This document shows positions 30,699 through 39,146 of a stretch of DNA of 64,000 nucleotides, in pieces (position 1 is the first letter of the stretch; every line of letters starts with the position of its first letter). The stretch spans positions 434,001 through 498,000 of the forward strand of contig OZ244812.1 in assembly GCA_965220205.1 (NCBI GenBank). The letters run 5' to 3'. Both the position numbers and the translations under genes were made by a program. This DNA comes from G965220205 sp965220205. GTDB lineage: Bacteria; Chloroflexota; Dehalococcoidia; Lucifugimonadales; Australimonadaceae. The notes under the pieces were generated by a model. The model ran no database searches, was not told the origin of the DNA, and saw only the letters and a program-made list of their open reading frames with translations.

Positions 30699-31598
30699 CT
30701 ACGCTCCTGCCGGGCCGCAGACTGCGACGCGGAGTTTGGCGCTCCGGCTGCGGCGGTTGCGAGAGACTTCTTCGGGGGAGGGCCGCGTGACCTTGCGGTT
30801 GAGGGCGCGGACGGCGTCGCCGGGCGCGTTCAGGAATCGCTTGATCTCGCGGTCTTCGATCGAGTGGTATGCGATGGTGACGAGGCGACCGCCTTCGCGG
30901 AGCACCCGGACTGCCTGTGCGAGCCCGGCGCGCAGCCGCTCGACCTCCTCGTTGACGGCCATCCGCAGCGCCTGGAACGTGCGCGTGGCGGGGTGGGTGC
31001 GTCCGCGCCCGTAACCCGAGGCGCGGCGCACGATCTCGGCGAGCTGCTGCGCGTCGTGGATGGGCCGCGCGGTTGCGATAGCTCGGGCGATGCGGCGCGA
31101 GCGCGGCTCCTCTCCGAGGCGATAGATGATGTCGGCGAGCTCGTCGATAGGCGTGTCGTTGACGAGGTCATCGGCGGTGGGTCCGCCGCTGCGGGCGAAC
31201 CGCATGTCGAGCGTTCCCGGGCGGTTGAAGCTGAAGCCTCGGTCCTCGGCCTCGAGCTGTCTCGACGAGAGGCCGAGGTCGAATAGAACGCCGTCGGCCG
31301 GAACGAAGTCATGCCGGGCGGCGATCTGTTCGAGTCGGTCGAAGTGGTCGTTGACAGTGACGGCAGCCTGGCCGAACGGCGCGAGCCGGGCGGCGGCATA
31401 GGCGATAGCGTCAGGGTCGGCGTCGATGCCGAGCAAGCGGCCCGCCGCCGGAGCTCCCGCAGCTTGCAGGATGGCGCTGGCGTGGCCGGCGTCGCCTAGC
31501 GTGCAGTCGATGTAGGCGCCGCCAGGGCGCACGGCGAGTCCGTCCAGCACCTCGCTCACCATTACGGGCTCATGCAGAGGTCGTTCATCCGCCGTCAT
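30699..31598 (-). CDS. rsmH: 16S rRNA (cytosine-1402-N4)-methyltransferase RsmH
   Basis: A 299-residue SAM-dependent rRNA methyltransferase. N-terminal motif LHEPVMVSEVLDGL, the SAM-binding DCTLGDAGHA and LGIDADPDA, the FDLGLSSRQLE signature, and C-terminal YHSIEDREIKRFL are all present. The ATG at 31598 overlaps the mraZ stop by four bases. Length is normal. Confidence 0.96.
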   Translation of the reverse strand: MTADERPLHEPVMVSEVLDGLAVRPGGAYIDCTLGDAGHASAILQAAGAPAAGRLLGIDADPDAIAYAAARLAPFGQAAVTVNDHFDRLEQIAARHDFVPADGVLFDLGLSSRQLEAEDRGFSFNRPGTLDMRFARSGGPTADDLVNDTPIDELADIIYRLGEEPRSRRIARAIATARPIHDAQQLAEIVRRASGYGRGRTHPATRTFQALRMAVNEEVERLRAGLAQAVRVLREGGRLVTIAYHSIEDREIKRFLNAPGDAVRALNRKVTRPSPEEVSRNRRSRSAKLRVAVCGPAGA

Positions 31599-32026
31599 GG
31601 CCTGTTCTCCTCCGAGAACCCCAGATCGAGGTCCGCGGTCTCGATGTCGCTGAGTTGCTCGGCCCACTGGGCGCGGTCCCAGAGCTCGAGCCACGTTCCC
31701 GCGCCAACGATGACGACCTCTTCCTGCAGGCCCGCGTACTGGCGCAGCGGTTGCGGCAGCACCACGCGGCCCTGCCGGTCGAGCTCGAGGTCGAAGGTGG
31801 ACCCGAAGACGCGGCGGCGAAGCGTCCGCGCCAGACGGGAGTTGGGAGTCATGGAGGCGTAGCCCGCCGAGTAGGCTTCCCACCCGGCTGGGGAGAAGGC
31901 CCATACGCAGGGTTCGAATCCCCGAGTCAGATAGATGCCGCCCTTGAAGGTCTCGCGATACCTGGCCGGAATGGCGATCCGGCCCTGCGAGTCGATCCGG
32001 TGCGGGTACTCCCCATGGAACTGCAT
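31595..32026 (-). CDS. mraZ: Transcriptional regulator MraZ
   Basis: A 143-residue MraZ with two SpoVT/AbrB-like repeats: HRIDSQGRIAIPARYRE and LDRQGRVVLPQPLRQY. It is first in the division operon and in other bacteria represses it by binding TGGG-type repeats upstream. TGGGC and TGGGG words occur between the promoter at 32089 and the start. Confidence 0.95.
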   Translation of the reverse strand: MQFHGEYPHRIDSQGRIAIPARYRETFKGGIYLTRGFEPCVWAFSPAGWEAYSAGYASMTPNSRLARTLRRRVFGSTFDLELDRQGRVVLPQPLRQYAGLQEEVVIVGAGTWLELWDRAQWAEQLSDIETADLDLGFSEENRP

Positions 32027-32088
32027 ACACGCCGCCAGCCTTCCCCAATCTTCACCTAGATTAGGCTTTGCCCACCAAAGTGCGCCAA

Positions 32089-32117
32089 ATAGTAGGTGTT
32101 GTTCAAAATAAGTACAA
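32089..32117 (-). promoter_or_regulatory. mraZ operon promoter
   Basis: On the reverse strand TTGTAC (32112-32117) and TACTAT (32089-32094) are separated by 17 bases, a good sigma-70 spacing, about 60 bases before the mraZ start. Confidence 0.65.
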
Positions 32118-32128
32118 GATGGTACTTA
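32109..32128. promoter_or_regulatory. Palindrome overlapping the mraZ -35
   Basis: TAAGTAC-N6-GTACTTA, perfect 7-base arms, covers the -35 of the division-operon promoter, the position of a repressor site. Confidence 0.5.
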
Positions 32129-32458
32129 CATCAGTTCCTGACGACTTTGCTCACCGTTGTGGGCGTTGAAACGCAGTGGTCGTATGGCTTACTAAGCGTA
32201 TTCAGTTGTAGTGCGCCAATTTATTTGTACAACACCTAGTATATGTATTGAGAATCGTAGCGATGGTTGGACAGTCGGAAAAGCCCTCCCGAATCCTTGC
32301 GCCGCAGGACCGGAGGGGACCTGGCGGAGGGTCAAGGGAGAGGACGGCGTTGCTTCGATAGCGGGCGACCGCAGCGCCGCCGTCGCGGCGCCGTCTCCTC
32401 CCACCTTCCGACTGCATCTCCGTCTTGCCGCGCGGAGGCGAGAATCTTGCCCTCGAGT

Positions 32459-32468
32459 TTGCTATAAT
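32459..32468 (+). promoter_or_regulatory. Extended -10 for the aminotransferase gene
   Basis: TTGCTATAAT contains TG-N-TATAAT, an extended -10, 80 bases before the TTG start at 32549. No convincing -35. Confidence 0.5.
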
Positions 32469-32548
32469 CCGCGCCACCATCTTGCGCACGGCCCCCGGCG
32501 GCGCCGTTGCGTCGGTGGGCAACCCAGTCGGCCTCAGAGGAGTTGTCG

Positions 32549-33739
32549 TTGGCCAGCCAGTACGACGAATTCAATCCGCCTGCCCGTCTGCTGATGGGCG
32601 CCGGCCCTTCGAATGTCCACCCGCGGGTGCTGCGCGCGATGAGCGCATCGCTGCTCGGCCATCTCGACCCTCTCTTCCTCGGGGCGATGGACGACGTGAG
32701 GACCATGTTGCGCGAGGTGTTCCACACGGCGAACCCCGCGACCTTGCCGGTGTCGGGCACGGGTACGGCAGGGATGGAGGCGGCGCTCGTCAATATCCTC
32801 GAGCCGGGCGATACGGCTATCGTGGGGACCAACGGCTTCTTCGGCGACCGCCTGGCCGACATCGCATCCCGCACAGGCAGCACCGTTATTGCGGTCACGC
32901 ACGATCTGGGCCAGCCAGTGGGAGCGGAGGCAGTGCGGCGGGAGCTGGCGAAGCACGAATCGGTGAAGGCGGTCGCGGTGGTGCACGCGGAGACGTCGAC
33001 GGGGGTGGTGACGCCGCTTCCGGAGATCAGCAGGGCCGCGCATGACGCCGGGGCGCTGTTCGTCGTCGACGCGGTGACGTCCCTGGGCGGCATTGAACTC
33101 CGGGTCGACGATTGGGACATCGACGTCTGCTACAGCGGGACGCAGAAGTGCATCGGCGCGCCGCCCGGCCTCGCGCCAATCACGTTCGGGCCTCGGGCGC
33201 TCGAGGCGATGGCGTCGCGGAAGACGAAGGTCCAGAGCTTCTATCTAGACATGACGGCGTTGAACGACTATTGGCAACAGCGGGTGTATCACCATACAGC
33301 GCCCATCTCGATGATTTATTCGCTGCGGGAGGCCCTTCGCGTGTGCTTGGAGGAGGGGTTGGAGGCGCGATGGCAGCGGCACGAGCAGAGTGCGGCCGCT
33401 CTCCGCGCGGGGCTTGACGCGATGGGGCTTCGTGTCCTGGCTGCCCCGGCTCATCGGGCGCCCAGTCTGACCGCGGCGTTCGCGCCCGAGGGCGTGGCGG
33501 AGGCCGATGTCCGGAAGTACCTGCTCCAGATGCACAACATCGAGGTGAGCGGCGGGCTGGCGGCGCTGGCGGGCAAGGTGTGGCGGGTCGGGCTGATGGG
33601 CCACAACGCCACTATCGCCAACGTGTTTACGTTCCTCTCGGGGCTGGAGAACGCGCTGGCCGCTCACGGGTACGAGACGCCGCCGGGCGTGGGGCTGGCC
33701 GCAGCCCAGAAGACGGTCCGCGAAGCCGTCGGCGCCTAG
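32549..33739 (+). CDS. Alanine/serine-glyoxylate aminotransferase
   Basis: A 396-residue class V PLP aminotransferase of the AGXT/SgaA group, which moves an amino group from alanine or serine to glyoxylate. Motifs: LLMGAGPSNVHPRVLRAM, the PLP-phosphate site PVSGTGTAGMEA, VVDAVTSLGG, and the PLP lysine in SGTQKCIGAPPGL. The start is taken as TTG 32549, six bases after AGGAG; upstream in-frame sequence has no family match. With malate synthase and oxalate-CoA ligase downstream it suggests glyoxylate handling. Confidence 0.9.
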   Translation: MASQYDEFNPPARLLMGAGPSNVHPRVLRAMSASLLGHLDPLFLGAMDDVRTMLREVFHTANPATLPVSGTGTAGMEAALVNILEPGDTAIVGTNGFFGDRLADIASRTGSTVIAVTHDLGQPVGAEAVRRELAKHESVKAVAVVHAETSTGVVTPLPEISRAAHDAGALFVVDAVTSLGGIELRVDDWDIDVCYSGTQKCIGAPPGLAPITFGPRALEAMASRKTKVQSFYLDMTALNDYWQQRVYHHTAPISMIYSLREALRVCLEEGLEARWQRHEQSAAALRAGLDAMGLRVLAAPAHRAPSLTAAFAPEGVAEADVRKYLLQMHNIEVSGGLAALAGKVWRVGLMGHNATIANVFTFLSGLENALAAHGYETPPGVGLAAAQKTVREAVGA

Positions 33740-33779
33740 CGTCGGGCTTCGCGCCTCCGCTTTCTCTATCCGTCTTCCT

Positions 33780-34583
33780 CTATTGAGCCGGGTTCGTCAA
33801 GCCGGGCTTCGACGCCCGCAGCGCGAACACGTCCCAGTGGAAGTCGATGGTCCCGTCGTCGTGCGGAACGATGCCGAAAGCCGCCCTGGCGTCGGGCGGG
33901 GCGGACCGCAGCGCGTCGCCGACTAACGCCATCGCCTCGCCGCTCATGCCGGCGCGCTCAGCCCAGTCCGGGTATTGCAGGCGCACGATAGACATCGCCG
34001 AGTCGGCGACGCCGAGTCCGGCGCGTTCGAGCGCGCCGAGCCACTCGGACGCCGACATGTTGCGGACGTGGCTAGGGTCCCGTTCGACCTCGATGTGATG
34101 CATCCACGACGCAAGGGCGGCGTCCTCTGGCGCGCACGTGTCGGCCGCGAGGAGCGCGCCCCCGGGGCGCAGCACCCGGTGGACCTCACTGAGCCAGCGG
34201 GTGAAATCGACGAAGTGGTGCGCGGCGGTGCGGCAGGCGATCAGGTCGACGGAGTCGTCGGCGAAGGGCAGGGCCTCGGCCGCGGCTAACGCCATCTCCG
34301 GGCCGTCGGCGCCGCGCTCGTTGCGTAGTGCGCGGACCTGCTCCAGCATCTGGGGCGTGATGTCGGTGGCGATGACCCTGCGCGCGAACGGGGCCATGGC
34401 GAACGCGGTGAAGCCGGGGCCGGCGCCGATGTCGACGGCGACGCCGAAGCGCTCGTCAGTGAAGCCGGCGAACTCGGCGAGGTCGACCAAGCGATCGTTG
34501 CCGCTGTGCGTGCGCGAGACGCGATAGCGGTCCGCCGTGCGGCCGAACTGCGCTTGCGCGCTTCGCTGGGGTCTGTCGTTCAT
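33780..34583 (-). CDS. Class I SAM-dependent methyltransferase
   Basis: A 267-residue methyltransferase of the UbiE/Methyltransf_11 type. SAM motif I is VAVDIGAGPGFTAFAM, followed by VIATDITPQML, and DLIACRTAAHHFVDF and LRPGGALLAADT as later motifs. The ATG at 34583 begins at MNDRPQRSAQAQFGRTADRY; longer in-frame sequence is not coding. Substrate unknown. It is divergent from the malate synthase gene, 117 bases away. Confidence 0.85.
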   Translation of the reverse strand: MNDRPQRSAQAQFGRTADRYRVSRTHSGNDRLVDLAEFAGFTDERFGVAVDIGAGPGFTAFAMAPFARRVIATDITPQMLEQVRALRNERGADGPEMALAAAEALPFADDSVDLIACRTAAHHFVDFTRWLSEVHRVLRPGGALLAADTCAPEDAALASWMHHIEVERDPSHVRNMSASEWLGALERAGLGVADSAMSIVRLQYPDWAERAGMSGEAMALVGDALRSAPPDARAAFGIVPHDDGTIDFHWDVFALRASKPGLTNPAQ

Positions 34584-34700
34584 CGATGGCCTCCTCGGCG
34601 CCAGCCCGATTCTACGCCGCGTCACGCACGGCGCGGGGGCGCCGTATCTCGGTTGACGGACTCCAGCCGCCCGGCTATCGTCGGCCCCCGGGAGGACTGC

Positions 34701-36380
34701 ATGGCGATCGTCGGCCGAGTGACCTTCGCGGATGTGGAAGGAGCGCCGGAGGCGTTCACGACCGAGTTTGCGTCGTACCTGGCGCACATGCACGACCGGT
34801 TCTCGCCGGCCGTTGCAGAGCTGCGCGCCGGTCGCGCGGAGCAGGCTCGCCTCGCGAAGGACGAGCTTGTGCTGCCGTCCAGCCCGCCGGCCACCGCGAT
34901 CAACAACGAGCCTTGGCAGGTCCCGACCGTGCCGGAAGAGCTCCGCAGGCCGGGCATCGAGATTACGGGACCCGTTTCGATAACCAGTATGTTCATCAAC
35001 GCGCTGAATCCGGGCCCCGGCGGAGTCCGTGCGGCAGGGGACCTGGACGACGACGAGGACTCCGCGGGACACCGGCTCGTAGACACGGTCCGGGCGGCCC
35101 TCAATCGACTGCGGGCGGTCGAGGGGACGCTCGCTTACCACGACGTCGAGCGCGGCCGCGACTACCGAGTGCAGGAGGGGAGGCTCCCGTTCTTCATGCA
35201 CCGCGAGCGCGGGATGCACCTCGACGAGCCCGACGTGACGATCGACGGGTCGCCCGTGTCGGCGGCCGTCTTGGGGACTGCGTTGACGCTGTTCCACGCG
35301 GGCAGGGCTCAGGCGGAGCGCGGGCAGGGCATCTACTTCTATCTTCCGAAGATGGAGTCGGCCGGCGAGGCGGCGTTCTGGCGCGATTTCTTCGCGGAGA
35401 GCCAGGAGCGCCTCGATCACCTGCGCGCCGCCGTCATCCGGGCGATTCCGCTCATCGAGTCGCTGCCGGCTGTGTATCAGATGGAGGAGATGCTGTACGC
35501 GCTCGGGCCGTACGCCGCGGGACTGAACGCGGCGCGGTGGGACCTGAAGGCGAGCATCCTCGAGTACGTGCTCGCGGACCCCGATTCGGTCTGGCCCGAC
35601 CGCTTCGGCGTAGATATCAAGACGACCCCGTTTCTATCCAACATCTTCCGCCGTTTGGTCGCGGTCTGCCTGAAGCATGGCGCCGTCGCCATCGGCGGCA
35701 TGGCCACGGCGCTGCCGAGCCGGGACGACGAGGTGAACGCGGCGGCAGCTGGGTCTATCCGCGCGGACAAGGAGTGGGAGGCCGCCCAGGGCTTCACCCG
35801 AGGGTGGGTCGCGCACATTTTTCATATGGACACCGCGGCTGCGCCGTTCAAAGAGCTGACGGACAGCGGCTGGCAGCCCACCCCTGCGATGGCTGACCCG
35901 GACAACTACCCCATTGAGCTGAAGACGCCTGAAGGCCCGACGACACTCGAGGGGACGAGGCGTAACTTGCGCACGCTCATCGAGTACGTGGAGGGATGGC
36001 TTGGCGGACGCGGGGCGAAGGGAATCGACAGCCTCGCCGGGAAGCCGGGGCTCCACCCGGCGCTGATGGAGGACCTCGCCACCGCTCGCATCTCGGTCGC
36101 TCAGACGGGCCAACGCATCATCCATCGCGCCAAAGACGGCGCATCTGACGCTGTCCACGACCTCGAGACGGTGAAGCGGATGCTCCTTGCCGAGGAGGAG
36201 GACGTCGTCCGCAAGCTTGGCGCGTCCGCGTCGCTCGATGGGACCGCAGCCCGGTATCGTCAGTCGACGAAGGTGACGATGCAGTGGATCAAGAACTACG
36301 CGGAGTTTGATTTCAGGAGCCTCGGCTCGTATACGAGGGCCGATCTGGCCGCGATCGCCGAGGCCCCCGACGCCTTCTAG
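34701..36380 (+). CDS. Malate synthase-like protein
   Basis: A 559-residue protein of the malate synthase A fold, which condenses glyoxylate with acetyl-CoA. Conserved pieces: HRERGMHLDEP (compare RPRGWHLDE), YFYLPKMESAGEAAFW, magnesium ligands in IPLIESLPAVYQMEEML and GLNAARWDLKASILEY, and RGWVAHIFHMD, where family members usually have WVAHP. These changes suggest a divergent subgroup, perhaps with a different acyl-CoA. ATG 34701 follows GGGAGGA. An oxalate-CoA ligase gene begins ten bases downstream. Confidence 0.78.
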   Translation: MAIVGRVTFADVEGAPEAFTTEFASYLAHMHDRFSPAVAELRAGRAEQARLAKDELVLPSSPPATAINNEPWQVPTVPEELRRPGIEITGPVSITSMFINALNPGPGGVRAAGDLDDDEDSAGHRLVDTVRAALNRLRAVEGTLAYHDVERGRDYRVQEGRLPFFMHRERGMHLDEPDVTIDGSPVSAAVLGTALTLFHAGRAQAERGQGIYFYLPKMESAGEAAFWRDFFAESQERLDHLRAAVIRAIPLIESLPAVYQMEEMLYALGPYAAGLNAARWDLKASILEYVLADPDSVWPDRFGVDIKTTPFLSNIFRRLVAVCLKHGAVAIGGMATALPSRDDEVNAAAAGSIRADKEWEAAQGFTRGWVAHIFHMDTAAAPFKELTDSGWQPTPAMADPDNYPIELKTPEGPTTLEGTRRNLRTLIEYVEGWLGGRGAKGIDSLAGKPGLHPALMEDLATARISVAQTGQRIIHRAKDGASDAVHDLETVKRMLLAEEEDVVRKLGASASLDGTAARYRQSTKVTMQWIKNYAEFDFRSLGSYTRADLAAIAEAPDAF

Positions 36381-36390
36381 GAGTCTGCAC

Positions 36391-37938
36391 ATGACTGAAC
36401 AGACCGGGCCGCGGACGCTGTTGGCTCTGCTGGAGAACGGGGTCCCCGGCCATACGGCGGTGGTGTCGCCGGATGGTCCGGCGCTGACGTACGAGGCGCT
36501 CAAGCAGCAGGTCGCGGTGTTGATGGCCGAGCTCCTGGGGCTCGGCGTCCGCCGTGGGGACCGCGTCGCCATCGTGCTTCCGAACGGCATCGAGGTGATC
36601 GCGGCGTTCCTGGCGGTCTCGAGCGTCGCCACGGCTGCGCCGCTGAACGCGGCGTACAAGCCGGACGAGTTCGAGTTCTACCTGGACGACACGAATGCCT
36701 GTGCGGTGGTCACGGCGCCGGGCGACGGGATGGACGCGGTGAACGCTGCGCCTCCTGGCGCGCTGCACATCACCATCGCTATGAATGACGCCGGCGAGCT
36801 GCACTTCTCGGGCGACGCCGCCGGAGCTTCCGCGCGCCTCGATGCCGACAATGGCGAGCCCCCGTCGCCTGATGACGTGGCGTTGGTGTTGCACACGAGC
36901 GGAACGACAAGCCGGCCCAAACGCGTGCCGCTCACGCACGCGAATCTCACGACGTCCACGCGGAACGTCGCCGCGACGTATGGGTTGGGGCCGGCGGACG
37001 TGTCGTTGTGCATCATGCCGCTGTTTCACGTCCACGGGTTGGTGGCCTCGACGCTGTCGACGTTCGAGTCGGGGGGGACGGTCGTGGCGCCCTCGCGATT
37101 CAACCCGCTGCACTTCTGGCCCGTGGTTGAGCAGTACAGCGTGACGTGGTTCTCGGCAGTGCCTTCCATGCACCAGGCCCTGCTGGCCCGGGCGCGGAGC
37201 AGGACCGACGACGGTCCTCCAGCCGGGGCGGAGAGGCTGCGGTTCATCCGTTCATGCTCGGCCGCCCTTCCGCCAACGGTGATGCGCGACGTGGAAGCCG
37301 CGTTCGGCGCGCCCGTCGTCGAGGCGTATGGCATGACTGAGGCGGCGCACCAGATGTCGTCGAACCCGCTGCCGCCGGGCGAGCGCAGGCCCGGCTCGGT
37401 GGGACAGGGCACTGGCGTGGACATTGCAATCATGGACGAAGCCGGCGAGTTGCTCGAGCCGGGCGGCAAGGGCGAGGTGGTGATCCGCGGCGACAACGTG
37501 ATCCGCGGTTACGAGAACAATCCGGAGGCCAACGCGACGTCGTTCAGCGGCGGGTGGTTCCGGACCGGCGACGAGGGCGTTATCGACGCGTACGGCTATC
37601 TGACGCTAACAGGCCGGTTGAAGGAGCTCATCAACCGCAGCGGCGAGAAGATATCGCCGAGGGAGATCGACGAGGTCCTCCTGGAGCATCCGGCGGTGAA
37701 GGAGGCGGTGGCGTTCGGCGTTCCCCACGCGACGCACGGCGAGGAGCCTTCGGCGGCGGTTGTGCTCGAAGGGGAGGCGACGTCCGCTGAGCTCGTGGCC
37801 TACTGCCGCACGAAGCTGGCCGACTTCAAGACGCCCCGCGTGATCCACATCGTGACGTCGATCCCGCGCACGGCAACGGGCAAGGTTCAGCGACGGTTCG
37901 TTGCCGAGGCGTTCGCCCCCGGGGCCGGTCCCTCGTAG
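36391..37938 (+). CDS. Oxalate-CoA ligase-like acyl-CoA synthetase
   Basis: A 515-residue AMP-forming acyl-CoA synthetase. The adenylation P-loop is LHTSGTTSRPKRVPLTHANL; MPLFHVHGL and EAYGMTEAAHQMSSNPLPPG closely resemble the Pcs60/AAE3 oxalyl-CoA synthetases. C-terminal GWFRTGDEG, GRLKELINRSGEKISP and the catalytic lysine region IPRTATGKVQRR complete it. It lies in an operon with a malate synthase-like gene, so an oxalate/glyoxylate route is plausible. Other small dicarboxylic acids cannot be excluded. Confidence 0.8.
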   Translation: MTEQTGPRTLLALLENGVPGHTAVVSPDGPALTYEALKQQVAVLMAELLGLGVRRGDRVAIVLPNGIEVIAAFLAVSSVATAAPLNAAYKPDEFEFYLDDTNACAVVTAPGDGMDAVNAAPPGALHITIAMNDAGELHFSGDAAGASARLDADNGEPPSPDDVALVLHTSGTTSRPKRVPLTHANLTTSTRNVAATYGLGPADVSLCIMPLFHVHGLVASTLSTFESGGTVVAPSRFNPLHFWPVVEQYSVTWFSAVPSMHQALLARARSRTDDGPPAGAERLRFIRSCSAALPPTVMRDVEAAFGAPVVEAYGMTEAAHQMSSNPLPPGERRPGSVGQGTGVDIAIMDEAGELLEPGGKGEVVIRGDNVIRGYENNPEANATSFSGGWFRTGDEGVIDAYGYLTLTGRLKELINRSGEKISPREIDEVLLEHPAVKEAVAFGVPHATHGEEPSAAVVLEGEATSAELVAYCRTKLADFKTPRVIHIVTSIPRTATGKVQRRFVAEAFAPGAGPS

Positions 37939-37953
37939 GGCTGGGACGAGGAC

Positions 37954-38931
37954 GTGAGATTCGCCATCTATGGGGCCGGCGCCATCGGCGCGTACCTCGG
38001 GGCCAAGCTTGCGGTTGCGGGCCAGGAGGTGGCGCTGATCGCGCGTGGGCCTCATCTACGCGCGATGCAGACGCACGGCGTGCGCGTCTCGAGCCCCGAC
38101 GGCGACTTCGCTGCGCATCCGTTCGCGACCGACGACCCCTCGGCGGTCGGCGAGGTCGATTACGTCGTGCTGGCGGTGAAGGCGCACGGTGTGACGGCGG
38201 TGGCGCCGCTCCTCGGTCCGCTGCTCGGCGAACACACGGCGGTGGTCACTGCCCAGAACGGCGTCCCCTGGTGGTACTTCCAACGCCACGGCGGGCCCTG
38301 GGAGGGCACGCGGCTGGAGAGCGTCGATCCCGGCGGCGTGATCGCGGGACACATCGCCGCTGAGCGGGTTATCGGGACGGTGGTTTACCCGGCGGCGGTG
38401 ATTGTTGAGCCGGGCGTGATTCACCATGTGGAGAGCAATCGCTTTTCACTCGGAGAGCTGGACGGTTCGTCGACGGAACGCATCAAGGCGCTGTCGGCTG
38501 CGATGACGAGGGCCGGGCTGCGCGCGCCCGTGCGCTCGGCGATACGGCAGGAAATCTGGGTCAAGCTCGTGGGCAACCTCGCGTTCAATCCGGTGAGCGC
38601 ACTCACGAGGGCGACGCTGGTCGAGATCGCCGCCGATCCTGACGCCTCGGGCGTTGTCCACGCGATGATGGAGGAGGCGTACGCTGTCGCTCGGACGCTG
38701 GGGACCGAGTTGCCGATAACCATCGAACAGCGCATGCAGGGCGCGGCGAATCTCGGGGCCCACAAGACGTCGATGCTGCAAGACGTGGAGGCTGCCAAGC
38801 CGCTCGAGCTGGGGGGACTGGTGGAAGCGGTGCTGGAGCTGGGCGCGATGGCCGGCGTGGCGATGCCGTACACGCAGGCGGTCTACGCCTGCACGAAGCT
38901 GCTTGGTCAGAAGGCGCAGGCGTCGTCCTGA
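37954..38931 (+). CDS. 2-dehydropantoate 2-reductase-family protein (PanE/ApbA)
   Basis: A 325-residue NADPH-dependent reductase of the ketopantoate reductase family. Rossmann loop MRFAIYGAGAIGAYLGAKL, then VVLAVKAH, TAQNGVPWW, and the C-terminal KLVGNLAFNPVSALTRAT with the active Lys. It starts with GTG, 15 bases after the ligase stop. In this operon it may reduce another 2-oxo acid rather than ketopantoate. Confidence 0.85.
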   Translation: MRFAIYGAGAIGAYLGAKLAVAGQEVALIARGPHLRAMQTHGVRVSSPDGDFAAHPFATDDPSAVGEVDYVVLAVKAHGVTAVAPLLGPLLGEHTAVVTAQNGVPWWYFQRHGGPWEGTRLESVDPGGVIAGHIAAERVIGTVVYPAAVIVEPGVIHHVESNRFSLGELDGSSTERIKALSAAMTRAGLRAPVRSAIRQEIWVKLVGNLAFNPVSALTRATLVEIAADPDASGVVHAMMEEAYAVARTLGTELPITIEQRMQGAANLGAHKTSMLQDVEAAKPLELGGLVEAVLELGAMAGVAMPYTQAVYACTKLLGQKAQASS

Positions 38932-39011
38932 GGTCCCGCCCCGTGGGGGACTGACGACGGGAACGTGAAGGCGCGCAACGTCGAGTGCTGCGAACACGGT
39001 CTGCCCCGCCG

Positions 39012-39110
39012 CCTTCCAGGAAGCTTCCCCGCCTGTCCGGGGACTACGCGCCGGAGGCGCTCATGTATTCCTGAAGCAGCGCTGCGCGCTGGCGCTCCCG
39101 GCGCGCTGTT
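39012..39110 (-). pseudogene. Degraded fragment of the AT-hook small protein gene
   Basis: The reverse strand reads QRAALLQEYMSASGA then a stop, and resumes CCCGGACAGGCGGGGAAG in another frame. This matches the middle of the intact gene at 41589-41882 (QRAALLQEYIGYIQ ... GEAGKLEP). It is frameshifted. Confidence 0.7.
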
Positions 39111-39115
39111 AGAAT
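39107..39115 (+). promoter_or_regulatory. Extended -10 for the folate enzyme gene
   Basis: TGTTAGAAT (TG-N-TAGAAT), 31 bases before the ATG at 39147. Confidence 0.4.
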
Positions 39116-39146
39116 CAGACGACTCACTCCCGGGGCAGGTGGCCGC

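Larger units (their letters stand above)
32027..32548. other. Divergent promoter region between mraZ and the aminotransferase gene
   Basis: These 522 bases contain the mraZ promoter and overlapping palindrome, a second TTGTACAACACCTAGTAT stretch (32227-32244) that is an inverted, shortened version of the mraZ promoter, two GTGCGCCAA words (32080 and 32211), and a TATAAT for the forward gene. No gene is supported. Confidence 0.6.
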
